Below, in pieces: positions 36,153-44,149 of a stretch of DNA of 64,000 nt. The notes beneath the pieces are model-generated. The model ran no database searches, was not told the DNA's origin, and saw nothing but the letters and a program-made list of their open reading frames with translations. Numbering within the stretch: the first letter of the stretch is position 1; every line of letters begins with the position of its first letter. A program made the translations under genes and the position numbers. The DNA is from JALSNL01 sp036479585 (GTDB taxonomy: Bacteria; Bacteroidota; Ignavibacteria; Ignavibacteriales; Melioribacteraceae), in contig OZ245062.1 in assembly GCA_965224785.1 (NCBI GenBank), positions 744,001-808,000 on the forward strand. Reading direction: 5' to 3'.

Positions 36153-37169
36153 ATGTTAAATATTAAACAAAAAATAGAATGCCCATTGTGCAATGGGACT
36201 GCTCTCTTAAAAAGAGAAAGAAAATCTGGTTCTTTTCGAAAAGAAGATTTCCATATTTTTTCTCATTTTTACAGCTGTGAGAAATGTGGTGAAGAATTCA
36301 CGACAACAGAAACCGATGATTTAAATGTAACTCAAGTATATAACCAATATAGGGAAAGACATAATATTCCTTCAGCAGGACAAATTCAATTAATACGAAA
36401 GCGATATAATATTTCTGCTGTAAAAATGTCACTAATTCTTGGAATTGGTCAAAACCAGTATGGTGTATATGAGTCCGGTGAAATTCCTAATGAAAGTAAT
36501 TCACAATTGATTTCACTAATTACAAATCCTAAAGTATTCAAAGAGCATCTATTCAAAAGAAAATCTATCTTACAACCAAAAATATTTGATAAAATTATAC
36601 ATAAAATCGAGTTATCTATTACTAAAGAAGACGAAGACAGTTATTTACTTACAAATAGATATTTTAATTCTTTTTTGCCGCCAAGCGAATTTACTGGTTT
36701 TCAAGTTGTCTCTTTTCAAAAATTTTCAAATATGATACTCTTTTTTTTATCTGAAGCTTTTTTAGTAACACGATTAAATAAGTTTTTATTTTATGCTGAT
36801 TTTCTTAATTATAAAAATACAGGTTACTCAATTTCAGGATATAATTATGCAGCTATTCCACTTGGACCCGTTCCACAAGATTATAAAACAGTTTATAATA
36901 TAGTTGAAGAAAATAATATTATTACCACAGAACTATATGATTATGGAATTGATATTACTGAAAAATTCACTCCATTAATTAAATTTGATTCTTCTCTCTT
37001 TTCTGAAAGCGAGTTAAACTCTTTACAAATAGTTAAAGAAAAACTTTCAAAACTAAAAACACAAGAAATTATTGATATGAGCCATGAAGAAATTGGTTGG
37101 AAGGAAAATGTTAAAAGAAAAGATTTGATTAGTTATCAAAAGTATGGATTTCAATTAAATAATTTTTAG
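36153..37169 (+). CDS. Zn-finger/HTH antitoxin with C-terminal Panacea (DUF4065/SocA-like) domain
   Basis: 338 aa. Residues 10-46 hold two CxxC knuckles (CPLCNG, CEKCGEEF) of the MqsA/YgiT type. An XRE-like helix-turn-helix follows (~75-125: IQLIRKRYNISAVKMSLILGIGQNQYGVYESGEIPN). From about residue 185 comes a Panacea/DUF4065 domain: RLNKFLFYADFLNYKNTGYSISGYNYAAIPLGPVPQDYKTVYNIVEENNII. This architecture is that of promiscuous antitoxins that pair with varied small toxins. The gene should neutralise the upstream protein and repress the pair. The 191-bp intergenic gap is unusually long for such a pair. Confidence 0.82.
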   Translation: MLNIKQKIECPLCNGTALLKRERKSGSFRKEDFHIFSHFYSCEKCGEEFTTTETDDLNVTQVYNQYRERHNIPSAGQIQLIRKRYNISAVKMSLILGIGQNQYGVYESGEIPNESNSQLISLITNPKVFKEHLFKRKSILQPKIFDKIIHKIELSITKEDEDSYLLTNRYFNSFLPPSEFTGFQVVSFQKFSNMILFFLSEAFLVTRLNKFLFYADFLNYKNTGYSISGYNYAAIPLGPVPQDYKTVYNIVEENNIITTELYDYGIDITEKFTPLIKFDSSLFSESELNSLQIVKEKLSKLKTQEIIDMSHEEIGWKENVKRKDLISYQKYGFQLNNF

Positions 37170-37224
37170 TATTCCCTAGTTTTAATAAATATTCCTATTT
37201 CCAATTATTTGGTTAGTTTTTATC

Positions 37225-37377
37225 CTACTCAATTATTTCACCATCAAGCTCTATGTTTAGCTTTTCCTTCGGACAGTAAAATCTACAAGTAATTTCCAAT
37301 ACTGTGTTCTTGTCCGAATTTTCTTCTTTTTTCAAGATATTTTCTGTTGTGTATTTGCATAGTAAAAATTTAGTTAC
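37225..37377 (-). pseudogene. Possible 3' remnant of an unknown gene
   Basis: A minus-strand frame of ~50 codons reads VTKFLLCKYTTENILKK, then ITCRFYCPKEKLNIELDGEIIE and a stop at 37225-37227. It has no ATG and is bounded upstream by a stop and the family H repeat. Its amino-acid composition is protein-like. No family recognised. It may be a fragment cut by the repeat, or chance. Confidence 0.3.
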
Positions 37378-37379
37378 TT

Positions 37380-37473
37380 AACCACCCCTGACTTTATCAG
37401 CAAGCTGAAAAGTCTTCCCTTCTTAGTTAAGGAGGGGAAAGGTTTTTGATGCAATCAAAAACCAGGGGTGGTT
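37380..37473. repeat. Dispersed composite hairpin repeat, family H (AACCACCCCTG / CAGGGGTGGTT)
   Basis: Outer arms AACCACCCCTG (37380-37390) and CAGGGGTGGTT (37463-37473) are perfect complements. Inside lie CCCTTCTTAGTTAAGGAGGG and a perfect 10-bp hairpin GGTTTTTGAT/ATCAAAAACC (37441-37463). This repeat type is widespread in related genomes. Confidence 0.88.
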
Positions 37474-37593
37474 TACTTTTGTAAACTTAATAAAAAAATA
37501 ATAAAATTAAATATTTGTAAAGAATGAATAAAAGGTTTTCTGTAAACTAAGTGATCTGAAATAATTACTATGATGCGATTCATTTAAACAAAA

Positions 37594-37620
37594 AAAGTCC
37601 GACAAAAATTGCCGGACTTT
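37594..37620 (-). terminator. Rho-independent terminator of groEL
   Basis: AAAGTCCG and CGGACTTT flank a short loop. In the minus direction the stem is followed by a run of T, as expected for groEL. Confidence 0.88.
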
Positions 37621-37649
37621 CTTGAACTTATTTTTGATACGAAACTTAA

Positions 37650-39302
37650 CTACATCATTCCGCCCATACCACCCATTGGATCCATACCGCCGCCACCTGG
37701 CATAGCTGGCATAGCTTTTTCATCTTCTGGTTTTTCATAAACAACAGCTTCTGTTGTAATTAACAATGAAGAAACTGAAGCAGCATTTTCCAAAGCAGTT
37801 CTTGTAACTTTAGTAGGATCAATAATTCCAGCAGAAATCATTTTAACATACTCATCAGTTGCAGCATTAAAACCAAAGTCTTTTTTACCTTCTTTAACTT
37901 TGTTAAGAACAACAGCACCTTCAAGACCAGCATTGTTAACTATTTGCTTTAATGGTTCTTCTAAAGCTTTTTCAATAATTCTAACACCAGTTGTTTGATC
38001 TGCATTTTCGCCCTTTAGTTTTTCTAAAACAGAAGCAGCTCTAACAAGAGCAACGCCACCACCAGCAACAATACCTTCTTCAACAGCTGCTCTAGTTGCG
38101 TGAAGTGCATCTTCAACTCTAGCTTTTTTCTCTTTCATTTCTATTTCAGTAGCAGCACCAATTTTAAGAACAGCAACTCCACCAGCAAGTTTAGCTAATC
38201 TTTCTTGAAGTTTTTCTCTATCATAGTCAGATGTAGTGTTTTCAATTTGAGCTTTGATTTCATTAATCTTAGCTTTAATATCTTTAGACTTTCCAGCACC
38301 TTCAACAATAGTAGTATTATCTTTATCTACAACAATTTTTTTAGCAGTCCCTAAAAATTCAACTGTAGCAGTTTCTAAAGTATAACCTCTTTCTTCTGAG
38401 ATAACTGTACCACCAGTAAGAACAGCAATATCTTCAAGCATAGCTTTTCTTCTATCGCCAAATCCAGGAGCTTTAACAGCAGCAACTTTTAAAGTTCCAC
38501 GTAATTTGTTAACAACTAAAGTTGCCAATGCTTCACCTTCTAAATCTTCAGAAATAATGAATAATGGTTTCCCAGCTTGAGCAACTTTTTCCAGAAGTGG
38601 AAGTAAGTCTTTCATTGATGATATTTTTTTATCGTAAATTAATATTTGTGCATCATCCATTACTGCTTCCATAGCTTCAGAATCTGTAACAAAATAAGGT
38701 GAAAGATAACCACGATCGAATTGCATACCTTCAACAATTTCTAATTCTGTATCTGTGCTTTTTGCTTCTTCAACAGTTATAACTCCGTCTTTACCAACTT
38801 TCTCCATTGCATCAGAAATCAATGCACCAATTTCTTTATCATTGTTTGCAGAAATTGAACCAACTTGAGCAATTTCATCTTTACCACCAATAACTTTACT
38901 ATTTTTTGCTAATTCCACTACAACTTTTTTAACTGCAAGATCAACACCTCTTTTAAGATCCATTGGGTTTGCACCAGCAGTTACATTTTTTAATCCTTCT
39001 CTGTAAATTGCTTGAGCCAAAACAGTAGCTGTTGTTGTTCCATCACCAGCAACGTCACTAGTTTTAGATGCAACTTCGCGAACCATTTGAGCACCCATAT
39101 TTTCTGTTGGGTCAGCTAGCTCAATTTCTTTAGCAACTGTTACACCATCTTTTGTAATTGTTGGTGCACCAAATTTTTTGTCAATAATTACATTTCTTCC
39201 CTTAGGTCCTAATGTAACTTTTACTGCATTTGCGAGTTGATCAACACCACGCTTTAAGCCTGATCTGGCATCAGTACCAAATTCAACTATTTTTGAAGAC
39301 AT
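37650..39302 (-). CDS. groEL: Chaperonin GroEL (Hsp60)
   Basis: 550 aa. ATP-driven folding chaperonin. Signatures: VTLGPKGRNVIIDKKFGAPTITKDGVTVAKEI, VAGDGTTTATVLAQAI, AATEIEMKEKKARVEDALHATRAAVEEGIVAGGG and a Gly/Met-rich end (PGGGGMDPMGGMGGMM). The start is supported by an AAGGAG site. A perfect CIRCE operator lies 57 bp upstream, so it is HrcA-controlled. There is no groES on either side, so groEL is monocistronic here. Confidence 0.98.
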   Translation of the reverse strand: MSSKIVEFGTDARSGLKRGVDQLANAVKVTLGPKGRNVIIDKKFGAPTITKDGVTVAKEIELADPTENMGAQMVREVASKTSDVAGDGTTTATVLAQAIYREGLKNVTAGANPMDLKRGVDLAVKKVVVELAKNSKVIGGKDEIAQVGSISANNDKEIGALISDAMEKVGKDGVITVEEAKSTDTELEIVEGMQFDRGYLSPYFVTDSEAMEAVMDDAQILIYDKKISSMKDLLPLLEKVAQAGKPLFIISEDLEGEALATLVVNKLRGTLKVAAVKAPGFGDRRKAMLEDIAVLTGGTVISEERGYTLETATVEFLGTAKKIVVDKDNTTIVEGAGKSKDIKAKINEIKAQIENTTSDYDREKLQERLAKLAGGVAVLKIGAATEIEMKEKKARVEDALHATRAAVEEGIVAGGGVALVRAASVLEKLKGENADQTTGVRIIEKALEEPLKQIVNNAGLEGAVVLNKVKEGKKDFGFNAATDEYVKMISAGIIDPTKVTRTALENAASVSSLLITTEAVVYEKPEDEKAMPAMPGGGGMDPMGGMGGMM

Positions 39303-39358
39303 ATCTTCTCCTTTGTTTTATGATTTGTTTATTGAAATTTATTTTGTGATAATTTTGA

Positions 39359-39385
39359 TTAGCACTCTTTAATTAAGAGTGCTAA
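39359..39385 (-). promoter_or_regulatory. CIRCE operator (HrcA site) of groEL
   Basis: TTAGCACTC-TTTAATTAA-GAGTGCTAA matches the CIRCE consensus (9-bp arms, 9-bp spacer) at every arm position. A lone half-site TTAGCACT lies at about 39441. Confidence 0.97.
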
Positions 39386-39549
39386 TATAATTATATTTAG
39401 AAAATATTCCAAGAATGAAGTCTAGTTTGAAAATTTTTAATTAGCACTATTGGATTAGATGAAGAAACATGAAAATCGTTTCAATTGTTGTAGAATTATT
39501 AATGTTTGGATATATTCATATAAGAATAAAACTTATAATAGAGAAAAAT

Positions 39550-40917
39550 ATGAAAGAGAAAATTAGAATTGCATCTGGTCAAGGTTTTTGGGGCGATCTT
39601 ATTGACGCTCCTTACAATCAAGTGATGGAAGGTGATATTGATTACTTGGTAATGGATTATCTTGCCGAAGTAACAATGTCGATATTACAAAAACAGAAAA
39701 ATAAAAATCCGGAGTTTGGATATGCACGAGACATTCCGGCATTGATGAAAAGAATTTTACCAACTTGTAAAGAAAAGAGAATCAAGGTAATAACCAATGG
39801 TGGCGGGGTTAATCCAATTGGTTGTGCAAAAGCAATTGTAGATGTTGCCTCAGAATTAAATATAACTGGACTTAAAGTTGCTGTAGTTGTTGGAGATGAT
39901 ATTAAAGACAGACTAGATGAACTTATTACTGCCGGAGAAGAACTTAATAATATGGAAACTGGCGAAGCGATTATTAATGTAAAAGATAGTTTGCTTAGTG
40001 CAAATGTTTACTTGGGAGCTTTTCCAATTGTTGAGGCATTAGAAAAAGGAGCAGACATTGTAATTACTGGAAGAACAACAGACACCGGACTTACACTTGC
40101 CCCAATGGTTTATGAGTTTGGATGGGCAAAAAATAATTACGATTTGATGTCAACTGGAACAGTTGCTGGACACATTCTTGAGTGTGGCGGACAAGCAAGT
40201 GGCGGAAATTTTTTGGGCGATTGGCAATCCGTTCCAGATATGGCGAACATTGGTTTCCCAATTGCAGAAGCTTTTCCAAATGGAGATGTAATAATCACTA
40301 AGCACGAATCTCTTGGCGGATTGGTTTCATTTGAAACAGTAGCCGAGCAACTTGTTTACGAAATTGGAGATCCTAAGAAATATATTACTCCAGATTGCAT
40401 CGCTGATTTTACTTCAATAAAATTAGAAGATCTTGGTAACAATAGAGTAAAAGTTTATGGAATTACCGGAGAAAAAGAAACTGATACTTATAAAGTATCT
40501 TGCTCTTATGCTGATGGTTATTCAGCTTCGGCGACATTAACATATTCTTGGCCTCAAGCAATTACAAAAGCAAAAGCTGCAGATCAAATTCTGAGAAAAA
40601 GAATGGAGAAATTAAATCTAAAATTTGATGAAATTAATACTGAATTTCTCGGTTACAATTCTTGCCACGGTCCACTTTCAAAAGAGTTAGATGAAGATAA
40701 TATAAATGAAATTGTGTTAAAAGTTTCAGTCCGCGGAAGTGACTTGGGTTCTGTTAATAGATTTGGAAAAGAAATAGCTCCATTGATTTTAACTGGCCCA
40801 CCTGGAGTTACTGGGTTCGCTGGAGGCAGACCAAAGCCAAGTGAGGTAGTTGCATATTGGCCTGCACTTCTTAAAAAAGATGTGATTAAAACCGAAGTAA
40901 AAATATTGGAGTCATAA
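39550..40917 (+). CDS. Acyclic terpene utilisation AtuA family protein (DUF1446)
   Basis: 455 aa from the ATG at 39550; 27 extra codons upstream lack protein-like sequence and are rejected. Family marks: IRIASGQGFWGDLIDAP, VITNGGGVNPIGCAKAIV, VITGRTTDTGLTLAPMVYEFGW, HILECGGQASGGNF and GSVNRFGKEIAPLILTGPPGVTGFAGGRPKPSEV. AtuA-type proteins belong to acyclic terpene and related acyl-CoA catabolism loci, but the reaction is not established. The next gene, 0 bp apart, encodes the partner domain that is fused to AtuA in other bacteria. There are no carboxylase subunits nearby. Confidence 0.85.
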   Translation: MKEKIRIASGQGFWGDLIDAPYNQVMEGDIDYLVMDYLAEVTMSILQKQKNKNPEFGYARDIPALMKRILPTCKEKRIKVITNGGGVNPIGCAKAIVDVASELNITGLKVAVVVGDDIKDRLDELITAGEELNNMETGEAIINVKDSLLSANVYLGAFPIVEALEKGADIVITGRTTDTGLTLAPMVYEFGWAKNNYDLMSTGTVAGHILECGGQASGGNFLGDWQSVPDMANIGFPIAEAFPNGDVIITKHESLGGLVSFETVAEQLVYEIGDPKKYITPDCIADFTSIKLEDLGNNRVKVYGITGEKETDTYKVSCSYADGYSASATLTYSWPQAITKAKAADQILRKRMEKLNLKFDEINTEFLGYNSCHGPLSKELDEDNINEIVLKVSVRGSDLGSVNRFGKEIAPLILTGPPGVTGFAGGRPKPSEVVAYWPALLKKDVIKTEVKILES

Positions 40918-41232
40918 ATGAAAGTTAAACTAATAGATATAGCACACGGAAGAAGCGGAGATAAAGGAGATGCTGGTAATGTTGGCGTACTTGCCTATGA
41001 CGATAAAGGTTACGAAATAATTAAAAAGTATTTAACTGAAGAAAAAGTTAAAGAACATTTCAAAGGGATATGCAAAGGCAAAGTAGAACGTTTTGAATTA
41101 CCGAACTTGCGGGCTTTAAATTTTCTTTTGCACGAAACACTCGGCGGCGGCGGAACTGTTTCATTGAAACACGATGCACAAGGCAAGACACTTGCAACCG
41201 CAATGTTAAGAATGGAATTAGAAGTAGATTAG
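40918..41232 (+). CDS. AtuA-associated ferredoxin-like-fold domain protein
   Basis: 104 aa. It matches the AtuA C-terminal domain: IDIAHGRSGDKGDAGNVGVLAYD, ELPNLRALNFLLHETLGGGGTVSLKHDAQGKTLATAML. Starts right after the AtuA stop, so the two polypeptides almost certainly form one functional unit that is split here. Confidence 0.85.
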   Translation: MKVKLIDIAHGRSGDKGDAGNVGVLAYDDKGYEIIKKYLTEEKVKEHFKGICKGKVERFELPNLRALNFLLHETLGGGGTVSLKHDAQGKTLATAMLRMELEVD

Positions 41233-41309
41233 GTAGAGCTTGTCATACTGAGCAGAGTCGAAGTGTGGGAAGCATCAATTGGGCGAATCTCATAAATATG
41301 TAAAATTGT

Positions 41310-41349
41310 TTAATGGCTTAATGGCTTAATGGCTTAATGGTTAAATGGT
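41310..41349. repeat. 8-bp tandem repeat (TTAATGGC x 5)
   Basis: Three exact TTAATGGC units, then TTAATGGT and TAAATGGT. Confidence 0.92.
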
Positions 41350-41404
41350 TAAAAGACAATTCCAACAATTAAACCGATAGATTATTTAGTAAATTATTCT
41401 GTCT

Positions 41405-41528
41405 GTCATTTCCGAATGTTGTTATCAGCTTGTCCGCCGTTTTGTTGGGCGGAGAAATCCATTTATTAGAGATTCCTGGATTCCCAGTCAAAGTTTATCC
41501 CGTGTTTTTAAGCGGGGCTGAGAATGAC
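41405..41528. repeat. Dispersed repeat, family B (long form)
   Basis: GTCATTTCCGAATG, then CTTGTCCGCCGTTTTGTTGG, CAAAGTTTATCCCGTG and AGCGGGGCTGAGAATGAC. It joins the modules seen separately at 14976 and 17621. Confidence 0.85.
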
Positions 41529-41650
41529 AAAACTAAACATATTTTGGATGTAACAATTAAACCATATAGCAATTTAGCAATTGAAAAAAATATTCACGAA
41601 ATTTTTACCTTTCCCAATACAATAAGAATTATAAAATCAATAGAGGAACT

Positions 41651-42752
41651 ATGTACGAAGAACAACTTAGAAAATTAAAAGAGCAAGAAATAAAGATAGA
41701 GAAACTACGAGGTTATCTTTGACGTTGATTTGAAAAATGTAAAAATATCAGACCTAAAAAGTGAAGTGGAAGCAGAAGGTTTTTGGGATAAACGAACTAA
41801 AGCTCAAGCAATTGTACAAGAAATTAGTACATTAGAAAATATTACAAAATCATTTGCAGACCTCAATGATAGAAGTACAAATATATTCGAATTAATTGAA
41901 ATTGCTCAAGAAGAAAAAGACGATTCATTTCAAGATGAAATAGATGAAGATACAACCGTACTTGCAAAAGGTATAGCTGAACTAGAATTTAAAAGTATGT
42001 TAAGTGAGCCGGAGGATATTAATAATTGTATTCTTAATATTAATCCCGGTGCTGGTGGAACAGAATCTCAAGATTGGGTTGAGATGCTCTTTAGAATGTA
42101 TTCAAGATGGTGTGATCAGAATAACTTCAAGATAAAAATTGTTGAAATTCTAGATGGAGAAGTAGCTGGAATAAAAAGTGTAACTATTCAAATTAGTGGA
42201 GAGTTTGCTTATGGCTATGCCAAAGCAGAAATAGGAGTTCACAGATTAGTTAGAATTTCTCCTTTCGATTCAAACAAAAGACGACATACATCTTTTGCAT
42301 CAGTTTATGTTATTCCAGAAATTGATGATACAATTGAAATTGATATAAATCCAGCTGATTTAAAAATTGACACTTACCGCTCCGGAGGTAAAGGTGGTCA
42401 AAATGTAAACAAGGTTGAAACTGCTGTTCGTATTACTCATCTTCCTACAAACACAGTTGCAGCTTGCCAGAGCGAGCGATCGCAAGGTAAGAATAAAAAT
42501 TATGCAATGAAACTTCTAAAATCTAAACTTTACCAAATTGAAGTAGAGAAACAAAAAGCTGCAGCAGATGAAACTCAAAAATCCAAAATGAAAATTGAGT
42601 GGGGAAGTCAGATTCGCTCGTATGTTTTTCATCCCTATAATATGGTAAAAGACCACCGTACAAATATTGAAACATCAGATGTACAAGGTGTAATGGATGG
42701 AAATATAAATAAATTTATTAAAGGATTTTTGTTGAAGTATATTGAAGCATAA
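41651..42752 (+). CDS. prfB: Peptide chain release factor 2, with programmed +1 frameshift
   Basis: The gene is read as 41651-41719 joined to 41721-42752, giving 366 aa. The first 23 codons (MYEEQLRKLKEQEIKIEKLR, then GYL) end at an in-frame TGA (41720-41722) in the classic context GGTTATCTTTGAC. A +1 shift on CTT-T continues as DVDLKNVKISDLKSEVEAEG. An SD-like GAGG lies just before. RF2 hallmarks follow: SPFDSNKRRHTSF (the SPF stop-codon reader) and SGGKGGQNVNKVETAVR (GGQ catalysis). It ends translation at UGA and UAA; the shift is the well-known RF2 autoregulation. Confidence 0.96.
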
Positions 42753-42759
42753 ACAGTAA

Positions 42760-42830
42760 TGTGCCAGGCACTTTCAAAATAGATATATATATAATATTTT
42801 CTATTCTAAATATAAAATGCATGGCACACA
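42760..42830. repeat. Diverged GTGCCAGGCAC palindrome
   Basis: TGTGCCAGGCACTTT at the left and AAATGCATGGCACAC at the right form an imperfect stem around an AT-rich loop. Related to 1661-1693. Confidence 0.7.
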
Positions 42831-42847
42831 ACATAAAAAATATTTCT

Positions 42848-42925
42848 TAATTATACTCTTACTCCTATTCTTAATCTTGTTTTGGCGAAAAGAGAAAAGC
42901 GAGTAAGATTATGAGTATGATTTAG
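42848..42925. repeat. Inverted repeat, family G (CTTACTC ... GAGTAAG)
   Basis: TTATACTCTTACTCCTATTC with TTAATCTTG at the left, and GAGTAAGATTATGAGTATGA at the right. The same theme is better conserved at 45676-45750. Confidence 0.65.
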
Positions 42926-42947
42926 AGAAAGAAAAAGCGAAAAAAGA

Positions 42948-43283
42948 GTGAAAACAAAACCCAAAACCAAACAAGACTTCTTCGATAAAGTCTATAAAGT
43001 AGTTGCAAAAATTCCTTATGGAAAAGTAACAACCTACGGAGCAATTGCAGAAGTCTGTGGAATAAAATCATCTGCAAGAACAGTTGGTTGGGCAATAAAT
43101 GGAACTAAAGAATCCGGCTTGCCTTGTCATAGAGTTGTAAATAGATTGGGTGAACTTACTGGAAAGCTACACTTTGGCGAACCAACATTAATGGAGGATT
43201 TACTCCGCTCAGAAGGTGTTGAATTTACCGAAGAGGGAAGAGTGGAAATGAAAAAATATTTTTGGCAACCGAAAAAAATGTGA
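42948..43283 (+). CDS. MGMT-domain protein (DNA alkyl-transfer, short form)
   Basis: 111 aa from a GTG start. It consists only of the DNA-binding/catalytic domain of O6-alkylguanine-DNA alkyltransferases: VYKVVAKIPYGKVTTYGAIAEVCG, ARTVGWAINGT and LPCHRVVNRLGELTG. The acceptor Cys in PCHRV is present, unlike typical alkyltransferase-like (ATL) proteins, which have Trp there. The Asn/Gly helix-turn-helix region is kept and the N-terminal domain of Ada/Ogt is absent. It repairs or flags alkylated guanine. It is probably an active alkyltransferase or an ATL-like protein that kept its Cys. Confidence 0.9.
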   Translation: MKTKPKTKQDFFDKVYKVVAKIPYGKVTTYGAIAEVCGIKSSARTVGWAINGTKESGLPCHRVVNRLGELTGKLHFGEPTLMEDLLRSEGVEFTEEGRVEMKKYFWQPKKM

Positions 43284-43372
43284 ATTATATTACGTGCTGT
43301 AACTAGATACTAATTAAGTAAAATTGTTATCTTTACATCGAAACTAACTAACACATCAATAAAAAATATAAC

Positions 43373-44101
43373 ATGAAAAATATATCTAAAATTATTTTAA
43401 CACTATTAATAATATCAATGTTTTCTTGTAAATCAGTAGATATACAAAATGAAGCACCTCTGCAAAAAGTGGAAAACTATACAAAAGGGAAACTAGATTT
43501 AATGGTTGCTCCTTTTGGTTTGAATGGAAATGAAATAAATGTTGGAAATATTTCCGAAGATGGGATTCTTCATTTTAGATTCCCCCAAATAGATTTATCA
43601 AAAATTGAAGGTAGTGAATATTATTTGGAATCTATTGATAGAGCTGTTGGAATGACATTTTGTAATAATAAACAAATTGAAAGTTTTAATAAAACTATTA
43701 AAGTTGTCGACACTAAAAATATTTTTCTCTATAAAGATGGAATACAAGTGGGTTCTCTTTATCCAGCGACAAAAAAAGAAATAGAAGATAATGGAAGTCT
43801 CAACCGCTATACTAGTCTTGTTTTGGGTAGTTATATCTCTTGGTTTTATAGTGATGGAGCTGGCATATTCAAAGCCAGTTGTGGAGTAAGTTTTGACGAA
43901 GAATATTATAAGTTTGAAGAAGTCTCTGAGTATAATCTAAAGTTTAAAAAAGGTTGGAATATAGTAGAGCATAAATTACTTGAAAAACAAGATTGGAAGA
44001 ATGACGCTAGCCAAGGGAGTCTTCCTAAAGTAATGGAAATTAAAACTACTACAACAATACCCAAGAGTATCAATTGGTATGTGAAATATTGGGGGAAATA
44101 A
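43373..44101 (+). CDS. Lipoprotein of unknown function
   Basis: 242 aa. Lipoprotein signal MKNISKIILTLLIISMFSC with Cys at residue 19. The rest is beta-rich with no recognised family; three further Cys (TFCNN, ASCGV) might pair. It stands alone in a rightward orientation between the MGMT gene and the convergent toastrack membrane-protein pair. Confidence 0.75.
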   Translation: MKNISKIILTLLIISMFSCKSVDIQNEAPLQKVENYTKGKLDLMVAPFGLNGNEINVGNISEDGILHFRFPQIDLSKIEGSEYYLESIDRAVGMTFCNNKQIESFNKTIKVVDTKNIFLYKDGIQVGSLYPATKKEIEDNGSLNRYTSLVLGSYISWFYSDGAGIFKASCGVSFDEEYYKFEEVSEYNLKFKKGWNIVEHKLLEKQDWKNDASQGSLPKVMEIKTTTTIPKSINWYVKYWGK

Positions 44102-44149
44102 ATTTAGGAAAAGTGAATCTCCAAAAATTTTAGTAATTATATATTGTCA

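Larger units (their letters stand above)
37170..37649. other. Intergenic region with gene remnant, composite repeat and terminator
   Basis: Holds a possible truncated minus-strand coding remnant (37225-37377), a family H repeat (37380-37473) and the groEL terminator (37594-37620). No complete gene is seen. Confidence 0.65.
41233..41650. other. Intergenic region built of repeats
   Basis: Family C unit (GTCATACTGAGCAGAGTCGA, from 41240), octamer tandem repeat (41310-41349), family B repeat (41405-41528) and an inverted AACAATTAAACC segment. The 82-codon open frame at 41430-41678 crosses these repeats and is not believed. Confidence 0.75.

Noticed and set aside
41430..41678. 82-codon plus-strand open frame before prfB
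   Set aside because: Made of repeat sequence and overlaps the true prfB start in another frame.
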